DNA of 25,625 nucleotides from Acephala macrosclerotiorum (Eukaryota > Ascomycota > Leotiomycetes > Helotiales > Mollisiaceae): positions 1 to 25,625 of the forward strand of contig MU119702.1 of assembly GCA_014904845.1 (NCBI GenBank). Reading direction: 5' to 3'. A program made the position numbers and the translations under genes. Numbering within the stretch: the first letter of the stretch is position 1; each line of letters starts with the position of its first letter. Below are positions 9,318 to 17,954 of the stretch, one piece after another. The notes under the pieces are model-generated. The model was not told the origin of the DNA, did no database searches, and worked only from the letters and a program-made list of their open reading frames with translations.

Positions 9318-11120
9318 TCACCTTTTACATTCAACTACCGTCAAGTCTGGATCCTCTGGCATAGTCACAGGACTGCGCTCCACTTCCGTGACAGACCCCA
9401 ATAAAAGACACTTCTCCTTAAGAGTGATCATCTCAGGTCTCAACCCCAATGCTTGTTCAAGAAGACCCTGTGCCTCTTCAAGATTTTCACTCCACCGGAG
9501 TGCTCCTACTGCAGTTAATTCGACGCACGCAAGATATTGTTGGTATGTGGTAATATGGTTCTTGAATGCGTGAATTCGAATCTCAAGGTCGGAACAATCG
9601 TTCTTGAATAATCCGGTTGTATGGCGCAGCTCGTTGCACTTCTCCTTGTTCTTCTTGGCTGTCTCTAGTGATAGTTTGAGAGCGTTGAGTGAGCTTTCAT
9701 GAAGTTCTTGTTCTTGCTTCGCATTCTTGATCTTCTCATCAAGTTTAATTCGCTCGTCATTCCAATGCTCCATCTCTTGCGAAGCTATGCTATTATCGAT
9801 CAGATTGATGATGATTGTATAAAGAACTATAACTTACATTGCAAGCGGTATGAAAACGAACGGGAGGAAGACGGATGCTTGTAAGATTTTAAATAGCATG
9901 TTAGCTAATTACTCTTGAAATTTCTCAGTTGGGTTTGGGTGAACTGGCGAGCCAGAAAAATAGTATCTTATTACAAAATCTCCGAATAAAAGAATCAAGG
10001 GTTATCATCCAAGCTCTGATGACTGGAAGAACTTTCTTAATCTAATGATATATATATATATATATATATATGAGAGAAGTGCTGCAAAAAATGATGTAGG
10101 AGAAAATTAGTAGGCGTAGATCCAATAAAATACTAAAAATGCATACCACAGAGAAACCTATTGTTCTATCAGTAGCAGAGTTTCGTTGCTCTTGAGCGAT
10201 TTTCCTAACACCCTCGTTCAGTTCAATTTGCCGCCCTAGGGACTTGATTGCCTCTGCAATACTCTTTGACCTCGCGTCATTTCGTCTCATATCAAACTGA
10301 ATTCGTTGCTCAGTCCATTCGATTCCCAAAATTGTGTCGTGAAGAGTTGTGTGCTGAAACTCTTTGAGCTCTTGGCTTGATCTTCCTACTAGGTCCGCGA
10401 GATTCATCCAATGTCGACTAGCATCGTCAAATTTAGCGCTGAGCTGAAGTGCCTGAGACTCGATCGCTTCGACTGTATCTCCTACAGAACCATCCATCGT
10501 TTTCTGAGCCTGCTCAATAGCTTTGAATACAGCATTACCGGAGATACTCGCCGTGTGTATTCCTGCAGCTATGCATGAATTGATGTCTTCCCGAAGACTA
10601 TTTCCTGTCGTTCTGCATCGTGAGACCGAAGCTTCCACAGTTTCACAGTGGCTTTGATTTGATAATGGCCAACACATTGCAGAATCTTCTGCCAATTCTT
10701 CGAGACTATAGCGAAAGGAATCCAATGTGCTTTCAAGTTAGCGAACATGTACTTGCCAAAATATTCACTTAAAAGATTCATCCCAACTACGAGCTTGTGA
10801 CGTTCAACTTACAAGTATAATTCGCCGTCCCGATTAGCTATAAATCTGTCAAGATTTATAGAAGCCGCTTGCCAGCTTTGGTCTCGTTTCTGTAACATCG
10901 CATAAAGAACTGTCGAATAGTCGGAATATTGAATGGCAATGTCCCTTGCAGTCCGGGAGTAATGAGACCACCCAATCTTGAAAACCCCATCGGCATTTCC
11001 AATGAAATAATCAAGGTTTATCGAAGATGTATTTCTGTCGCCATTGCATCGTTTGCATTGAGCAGTTAGTGTTGAATCGGGTAAGATGGTCATACTGAAA
11101 GATGAGGCTGAGAACGACAT
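9318..11120 (-). CDS. CVNH-domain protein with helical, membrane-segment C-terminal region
   Basis: Exon 1 (10813-11120) encodes an almost exact cyanovirin-N homology domain with its two internal repeats: STLTAQCKR...SSINLDYFIGNADG and ...SINLDRFIANRDGELY. CVNH folds are usually mannose-binding lectins. Three of the four CV-N disulfide cysteines are replaced (Ser, Ala, Leu). The domain ends exactly at the first intron (10730-10812, GTAAGT, branch CTAAC, acceptor AAAG). Exon 2 (to 10158 or 10147) is about 190 residues of amphipathic helix. A 40-nt exon (9838-9877) holds a hydrophobic stretch, SVFLPFVFIPLAI. The last exon (9318-9789) starts with a charged coiled coil (EHWNDERIKLDEKIKNAKQE). Splicing at 10158 (weak GTTTCT donor) gives 463 residues in one frame. 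If GTATGC at 10146 is used with TTTTTTGCAG at 10082, the protein ends soon after, and 9318-9899 would be a separate gene starting at ATG 9899. Role unknown; a glycan-targeted membrane protein is inference. Confidence 0.7.
10048..10071. repeat. AT dinucleotide microsatellite
   Basis: Twelve perfect AT units lie in the interval between the second exon and the short hydrophobic exon of the CVNH gene. They are intronic in the 463-residue model. If the alternative acceptor at 10082 is used they are translated as Ile-Tyr repeats just before a stop. Confidence 0.9.
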
Positions 11121-11470
11121 TATTTTTTATTTAGATCTCGCACGAGTGTGTGTTTAACTTCAATTTAAGGTTCATATTTTTGTGATTCGTGTCTGACAGA
11201 GTATCACCTAGCCACGTTGAAACGCATGCTCTAGAGACTCGATCCTGCAAGACATGCATGCAAACTGGATTTCTGCTTTCAATCACTCGTCGAAAATTTG
11301 CCCTAGAGCAAGCTACTGAGGTCCCTGGCCCGATTTGGTGACCTCAGTGTCTGGTGCGGGGTTGAGGACTGCGTGGTGTGTTTTGATTCGCCTCTGGCAC
11401 GCAGGAGGTCACCCGAGGATTTAAATGGTAGGAAATCGTAAAGATTCACACAAAAAGCAGGGAATACACT
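11121..11470. other. Upstream region of the CVNH gene, left flank of the Fot1 element
   Basis: No gene is supported. It contains the minus-strand promoter of the CVNH gene and, before the transposon arrived, would have been continuous with the sequence at 13677 upstream of the plus-strand helical gene. A short plus-strand frame starts at ATG 11258 (MQTGFLLSITRRKFALEQ) and stops soon after; it could be a lost first exon but there is no proof. Confidence 0.4.
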
Positions 11471-11472
11471 TA

Positions 11473-13674
11473 ACCGATTTCCCGTTAGCGAGCACCACCC
11501 TATCAAAAGCACCCCCATTCATGAAACTACTACCATACTTCAAAACCTTGTAAAATCACAACCACTTTATCAATTGATTTGAAACTTGGAATAGAGATTC
11601 ATTACTAGTCTATAAACAATCGCGCAAAGTTATTTTCTATGCTCAAACCTTTTTAGTGACTTGATTGTACGCTTACTGCGTTTTACTTGTTTCGGCTCTA
11701 GGTCCGGCGCGACAACTTTTAGAATAACTACTAAGCTCTGCATAACTTTTAGTTGCTTTTCTGAGGGCTAGAAAGAGATATACTAACCTTTGGAGCCTTC
11801 AAAACAGGTGTTTAAAACTCAGCTGTTTTCTGTTTTGACTTGATAGGAGCCTTCTTTAGCGGAGCGAATGGAGCAGGAGCAGCTTTTGCCAATTCCTTCT
11901 GCAATTGCTTCTCTGTTTGACGGGCAGCTTGTTCATTTTTCTTCTGATCGTTTTCCACTTTCTTAGCTGCTTTTACAGCTTTTCTAGCCTCCTTGGCTTT
12001 TTCATTCAATTGAGCTTAAACCTCCAATTCAGTCTAGTAAATCACAGCTTTAGCTACTTTCAATAGTGACCATGTTTCTATTCCACTATTCTTCTCACCC
12101 TTCAAATCTAGCCTCTTACTTCTCTTACGCTTCTTTTGCTCCATAATAATAGCATTGCAAAGGCCTCGATTCTCATATTGTAAAATAGAAATCTTAGAAA
12201 AGCTTTTCAATATAATCTCAAACATATCGTTAACAGTTTCTTCTTTCTCAGTGCCAGTCTTCTTATTGAACTCGGTTTTCATATGACGAATGTTTTTAGC
12301 ACTTTTAGGGGACCGTAGAAGAGAGATTGGCGCGGTAAAAGCTATTGTAGGTATAGTGATTTGACTGACAACTTTGGAATGATCTATAGATCAAATTCCA
12401 GGCTTCTCGAACGCATGTTGAATGTTCTCGCATGTAAAAGACTTCTCTTAAGCACTCTTAAAAAGTGAGTAGAAGAAACGCTTAGACATAGAGACTAGGC
12501 CTCCGTTGTCGGATATAAGTTTTTCCAGTTCTTAAGAGTATGCTGTAGAGAGTGGTTGGAATAAACTTACATCTAAAGGTTGAAGTCTATGTGTTGTATG
12601 AGGTGGTAGAATCATAAAGATAATTCTATAAGTATCGCACTAATTGATAAACTCCATATTAATATGTAAAAAATATTTATCAATCAAAAGAAGTCGCTTA
12701 ACTCTCGGATTGGTAAGTTTAGTGAAGCGTTCGAAGACTTGTTGCAATCAAACTAATCCAAGCTTCTTATTACTCTACTTATTGTTCGAGCTAGCAAAGA
12801 AGATTCCATCCTTTGGGCGTACATCTTACATTTAAATATCTTGTAGATCGCTTGATTTACTTTTATATATAAAGAGTAGAAGTATAGTTCGACCAATGGT
12901 AGACACGCACGCGAGTAATAATATGAACTCTCTGTTTCCATTTTGCTTGTTTTTGGTGATGCGACCAGATTTGAATGCTTTTAGAGTCATAATCCTTTTC
13001 ATCGTACGTACTATACTAATAAGAAATCCTTTCTCGTCGAAATTGTAGAAATTATCGGCCGTGATACTGTATTTTTCGATGATTTGAAGTAATTGGATAT
13101 TTCGAACATATTAGCTAATAAAACACTAAATGAATCAAAATAAGAATAAATAAAAACTTTACTAGTGTAAAGAACATTATAAATATCCCCACTTGCTCTG
13201 CAGAAGAGCGCAAATTGTCGATATTCCGTAAATAAGTACTCTTAAGTTTAAGCTTATAACGTTGCACAAAACCGCTGGTCCAGTTCTTCCCGACCGATCG
13301 CCCCCTTATCTCTTCTGCGAAGTTCTTGACTATTTGACTAGTGGAAAGCATCTTTCGGTTTGTAAGCTTATTGATCTGAGCAATCAAGAGCTCTTCTTGA
13401 CTGTCAGTAAGAGCTTGGTAGTAAAATGATTGAGCTTCTCGCCGGGTCTTGGTGCGGCCATTCAACCTTCTGGTGACAATTGTGTGGTGAACTTTGAACT
13501 CTCTGCCTGCTTCCCTAGTACTACTGAACTTCCCGCTTCTGATTGCCTCTACTGCGGAGGTTACAAGTGCTGATTTGTCCGCTCTAGCTATGGTTGAAGT
13601 GATGATGGTGGGGTAATTTTTTAAAAATTTTTTGGTGTTTTTGCCAGGGTGGTGCATTGTCACGGGATCTCGGT
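11473..13674 (-). mobile_element. Fot1/pogo-type DNA transposon, full length, inactive (2202 bp)
   Basis: The two ends match as inverted repeats without gaps: 11473-11513 against the complement of 13634-13674, about 31 of 41 positions identical, sharing ACCGA, TCCCGT and GCACCACCCT. Both ends are bordered by TA (11471-11472 and 13675-13676), the target duplication of Tc1/mariner-pogo elements. The length is typical of Fot1. The interior holds a decayed transposase on the minus strand. The element separates the divergent CVNH and helical genes and lies about 80 bp upstream of the latter's ATG. Confidence 0.9.
11812..13663 (-). pseudogene. Fot1/pogo transposase, broken by stops and a frame change
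   Basis: The N-terminal part (13663-13115) is open and reads as the psq-type helix-turn-helix (SGKFSSTREAGREFKVHHT) followed by a CENP-B-type DNA-binding domain (LTDSQEELLIAQI, SVGKNWTSGFVQRY). After a frame change or decayed intron near 13115-13160 the DDE domain follows: DNFYNFDEKGF with the first catalytic Asp, REFILLLACVST, then DVRPKDGIFFASS, RLLLIDKYF where the family has a DGH motif, and ILPPHTTHRLQPLD. In-frame stops at 12832-12834, 12826-12828, 12775-12777 and 12748-12750 include two at positions of conserved Trp (family GWSN and WL), that is TGG changed to TAG and TGA. The tail (12282-11812) is a Lys-rich coiled coil (KAKEARKAVKAAKKVE). No transposase can be made from it. Confidence 0.9.
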
Positions 13675-13755
13675 TAGGCCCAGACGCCTACTTTGACAAA
13701 GCCAGAAAACTCACCCCCTTTTGACTTCGAAGAATATATCAGCATTCCTATCAAT

Positions 13756-16647
13756 ATGTCTTCCGAGCTCGAGGATTATCAGCACTTGAAGGATTTGGAG
13801 GCTCAGCATACGGCAGCCCAATTCTCTCAGGAGATATCGGATAGCCTGATTCTTCAGCACAACTGGGGGGGTCTTTTGAGCGCAGCCCCTCTTGCCTTGA
13901 GCTTTGTTGGCACATGTCAATTGGTAGCTTCCGCCCCTGCAGCCTCTGGAATTAGATTGAAATGCCCAACCGGGGGTTTCATACATCTCAGGTGAGGCTC
14001 ACTGGATGGTTTCAGATTTTGATGCTAAGTAAGTAAGGTATACGTCTTTGCAAGCTAACTTGATGTTCCTGGCCGATACTGGACGATCAGCATTCCTTGA
14101 AGCTGAGGGTCGTATGAAAGTACTGAAAGAAAATTCAAGATACTTATTTTCAGAGACTGGACCTGTAAGCATCTGAGCCTTCGTGTCTAGTTCTACAAGT
14201 CCGGTAACTGACATAAGTGACCAACATCCAAGGTCAACAGAATTATTGATGCTCTCAGTGACGAAGAAAGTGCCAAGAGAACCTTACCTAGCTATATGGA
14301 TATTCTCAGGAGAAGGGTAAAAGAATGTGAAGATAGTCTCGAAAAAATGGAAGCAAAATTTGAATACTGGCTTGAAGTTGTCCAGGAACTCAGTCAAGTC
14401 GCCACTGATTCCGAACGTAAGCCTACAACTTCCATGGTCTTCGGAAAGAAGTTAATTCGTCAGACGATACCAGCAGTAAGAAAGTTGAGAGTGATGGGAG
14501 AATTCTCGCACAAGAGACTCGGAAAGAATTTGCAGAAGAAGAAAAGAAGAGACGAGAAGAAGCCGTAGAGGAGGCAAAAAAACGAGTGACGATGGCCGAG
14601 GATGCCTTTAGATCAGCCTCCAAAAACTTACCGTCTGGTGGGTATGTTTTACATTAGCCAGATTCAAAATGTTCGTCTCCTTGGGTTATAAAATTTGACT
14701 GACTGAACTGGGCATCTCAGGTTGGGATGCTATTGGTATGAATATTGTTGGTGGTCTTGGTCAGAGTGTTTTGGCTATTGGAAGTGGCTTAGTAGCAGCT
14801 TTTTCGCCACATAAGTATGTCGCTCTTGGACATTCCGTGTTGGGTATGGTTAAAAGTACATTCTCTCAAAAAGAAGGGTTTGCAATTGAGCAGGAAGATG
14901 TTGGTGACTTCAATTCAGACTCGACTTCACAGGCCTTGGTCAAGTGGATATCCTCATAACATTCCTATCGACACTATTGGATCTGACGAGAGGCGAGACT
15001 AGAAACCGCCATCACTGGGATCAATTCCATAGTAAGGGAAGAAATGGCAACGATGAACTATTTTATGTTCGCACTCGTTTGGAGATTTCTAAAGGCCAAT
15101 TGAAAAGAAACGCGGCTCCAGGGACATTCTCTGCTGACTTACAAATGATTATCGAGGATGCTTTGAAGGCAAGTTTATAACTGTCTATCTCTCTCAGGGC
15201 TGATTTTTTCCACAGGTCGTTGATAAGTTGATGGAAGCGGTGAAGGACCAACGAGAGATATCTGCGGCCCCATCACATGCTACAGTGGGGAACTGGTCCG
15301 AGACACTCTCTAGGTTGCAAGATCGAGCATTGGCGCTCAAAGCCAGGAAAGACAGGCTGCCAGGATTGGCAATGGGGGCTGTTTGTTGCGTAATCCTAAT
15401 GATCGATTCTTTGCTAATTACTTCAGAAACCTCCCAACATAAAAAGGCCCAAATTAAAGTCTACACCAGGTGGATCCGTTGGTATGCTTGATTATAAACC
15501 CTGATGATACGCTTCACCTTACCAATATGTCAAATAGTACAATCACACCTCGCATCTGCAACGGTTATGTACGAGTCAAGTACAAAAAACTTGCATGCCC
15601 AGAGACAGATATTGGACGCCAGCACTGAAAAACTGATGGACAACCTCGTTAAAATCTCCGAAATTCAACACACCATCGGCAGGCTGAACACAGAGAATAT
15701 GGCTTTTGTAAGAAATTCAATTAATTTAACAAGCTGTCACTAATTGCATTACTAATTCTCCTTTACCCAAAATAGGGAGAAATTATTCGCATTCTTCGAG
15801 CATCGATAAGTGCCCTCTTAGGATTAAAAGCCCAGATCACATCGCTTCTCCGATTCTTCAGAGGAATCTCTGCCATGGTTGACTTTGCATCCAAAGGCCC
15901 TTGCGAAAATCTTCTCGATACTTTGGAGTCTGGGCTCGAGAGGGATAGGTTAGGCGTTGCTGCAGGAATCACCTACGTGGATTTTCAAAAGCAGGTAAGC
16001 CATAAACGATGGTATCATCCAAGGCCCATAATAAAATGGAATAGTTGTTGATGAACACAACATTTATGATCCGGGGCCATTTCAGCATTGTGTTCGAGGT
16101 TTCCCGATTGTATGTTGAGATTTCCAGGAAGTATATCATGCCCGGTGTCGATCTGATAGATGAACTTGGCTTGACGCAGGTCTCTGACAACCCCGAAAAC
16201 CCTGAGATCGTCTCACGAAATAAGAGGCTAGCAGAGTATAGAGAGGGTGCAGTGGCAAAAATTAGAAAGCTCGCAGAGGATGTGAGCGCACCTTCTAGGA
16301 CTTTTTCATTATTTGCTATGCATGTGTCCACGATAATTCGAAGCTAGCACTGATTATATTATCCCCACATAGAAACAACGATCACTATTGGAAAGAATGG
16401 ATCAACGCATTCTCCAGATCCAACAGACAACTTCCCAACTCCCTCCTAGCCCTCAGAGAAAACAAATCGAGGAGCCTCTGGAGAATGAAGCCGCAGCGGC
16501 ACGAAATGGCATTCAGGATCAACCATCCTATACTGACGAAACGAAAAAGATTCTTGTAAGTGTAACCGATCACTGAAAACCTAGAAGTAGATTTGCTAAC
16601 CTTGCTTCCAAATTTTCCAGATTGGAGGGTTTGATGAGGAGCTTTAG
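13756..16647 (+). CDS. Large helical protein with coiled coil and hydrophobic stretches, pore-former-like layout
   Basis: A consistent model has 14 exons: 13756-13905, 13956-14028, 14091-14164, 14233-14416, 14464-14637, 14721-14855, 14933-15168, 15216-15380, 15427-15481, 15538-15707, 15776-15994, 16045-16281, 16373-16555 and 16621-16647, giving 693 residues. Introns are 46-91 nt; that at 15169-15215 is GC-AG (AAG|GCAAGT). Those at 13906 and 14856 have weak donors (GTTGGC, GTACAT) and are chosen because they restore frame; the alternative at 14.9 kb is a one-base frameshift. Residues about 100-218 are charged helix (LEKMEAKFEYWLEVV, EFAEEEKKRREEAVEEAKKR). Then comes GWDAIGMNIVGGLG and a Gly/Ala-rich apolar stretch to about 247, a second apolar stretch (VDILITFLSTLLDL, 268-281) and another near 473-500 (IIRILRASISALLGL). 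No enzymatic motif or signal peptide is seen. Helical bundles around an apolar hairpin resemble alpha-helical pore-forming proteins, but this is architecture only. The frame is open upstream of the ATG back to the transposon, so the true N-terminus may be longer. Confidence 0.65.
15169..15215 (+). other. GC-AG intron
   Basis: The only non-GT donor in the helical gene: AAG|GCAAGT...TTTTTTCCACAG. Splicing joins two phase-0 exons and avoids the TAA at 15178-15180. The rest of the donor matches the consensus fully, as is usual for GC donors. Confidence 0.75.
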
Positions 16648-17340
16648 GCTGATGCATCAGGACTATGCTCTGCGTGGGTTAATAACACTGAAGTTTTCCC
16701 CCTTTCGAGATCGCTGTCGTGACTTCCCGAGCGCGCATAAAGCTGTAATGATTGGGTAGTATCGCGTTTCAGCATGAGAGTTGAGATACATAATGATAAG
16801 TTGGGGAAAACTTGCGATCACGGCGTTCATCTTTTCTACTTTCGTGCCTGCTTTGAAGCTCATTCTGTCTTTCTCGAGTGCGGAGATTACTTGGAACGTT
16901 CAGGGTGCTTGACAACAGATATTATTCTAATAAAATTGGCAGTAATGAAGCAGCCCTGACTCAAACACTATGAATACAATCTCTCCCTGCCTTTCCTTGA
17001 ATGTTAGGTATACTTGGAATGCTTAGTACTGGCGCTCAGAAGCACACGGCATGAGAAACCTCATCGTGGATTATCATCTGGGGGTATGGATCGGCGAGCC
17101 CATTACCCATTTGTTGGGAGCCTTTTGCTTGTTAGCTCTTCAGTTTATATAAGTTGCTGCAGGAACTTTCCTACAAAAGCACGCTCCGGATTTTTCGTCC
17201 AAAAAATAGGTGAGAATACAGGCTTTTAACGACAGCTTCTTATTGGGCTGCCCTATTTGCGATTGGGTTTACCAAGAAAATGGGCCAAGGGTGGAAATTG
17301 TAACTCGGTAATAGTGAGCGAAGCGAGCAAAGGGGACTAA
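16648..17340. other. Intergenic, nothing recognised
   Basis: Normal base composition but no convincing gene. A 71-codon plus-strand frame (17014-17229) lacks an ATG and shows no domain. Near 17314-17330 the GTGAGCGAAGCGAGCAAA string, a short inverted repeat, resembles the edges of fungal repeats and probably marks the start of the repeat zone. Confidence 0.5.
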
Positions 17341-17344
17341 CCAG

Positions 17345-17945
17345 CTATTATATTCTATTGATTTACGCAACAACGTATTAATAAAATCGCTTGAAACTTA
17401 GAATCTGAAGTTGATCAATTGAGTTTCAACTTATTATAAGTCTTATACGATTTGGATTAATAAATAGTTTGTAATTATAATCGCACGTAAATCGCAAAAT
17501 TTTTTAGTATGCTTTTAACAATAATTAAAAGTATCTCACTAAGGGAAAAAAAGACCACGTAGAGTTTACGTAATAATACGTGAAATCAAAGTCACGTTTC
17601 TACGCTAAAGTTTTGCCAAGAAACGCTAAAATGTGTCGCTTTTGGCACTTAGCGCTCTCGTAGTTTAAAGCTCTTTATAAAGCTTTTCGTAGAGCAGCTT
17701 TAGTCCTACGTAAAGAGGGTTATAAAGGGGGAACGCTTCTATTCGCGCCGGCGAAGCCGGTGCAAATGCGAATAAAAACTTATTTATAAATTCAAATCGT
17801 CAAAAGCAGGACACGGCGCGAAGTACGAGAAACGTTTTACTATTCTTTATCGGAGCGGCTATATATTATCCCGAAGTCACGAGATTGGAAAATTCTTAAG
17901 TAAACCAATCAAATTACTGGAATTTGGTATTTCGATTAAATTTGA
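17345..17945 (+). repeat. Dispersed repeat R, right copy, interrupted by segment X
   Basis: Two parts, 17345-17510 and about 17845-17945, match 1615-1770 and 1785-1900 in the same order and orientation. Between them lie about 335 extra bases (segment X) that are absent from the left copy. Together with the left copy it brackets a 15.7-kb interval holding all recognised genes. Confidence 0.75.
17515..17840 (+). repeat. Segment X, weakly mutated copy of the adjacent AT-rich DNA
   Basis: X aligns with about 17962-18210, offset 446 bp, beginning at a shared ATAATTAAAAGTAT. In the best block (17553-17580 against 17999-18026) 10 of 12 differences are C-to-T or G-to-A going from X to the other copy. 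The same holds for 17619-17660 against about 18073-18115, where AAACGCTAAAATGTGTCGCT became AAACGTTAAAATATATTATT. X also has a GC-rich hairpin, GCGCCGGCGAAGCCGGTGC, near 17745. Confidence 0.8.
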
Positions 17946-17954
17946 AGAAAAATT

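Noticed and set aside
11812..12282. Two separate Lys-rich genes on the minus strand
   Set aside because: They are the C-terminal tail of the decayed Fot1 transposase within the bounded element.
14904..14932. 29-nt intron as explanation for the frame change near 14.9 kb
   Set aside because: Too short for a fungal spliceosomal intron; the 77-nt intron 14856-14932 with the same acceptor also restores frame.
14721..14959. Frameshift (lost G near 14943) making the helical gene a pseudogene
   Set aside because: Possible, but a normal-length intron gives a fully consistent frame; kept as the alternative.
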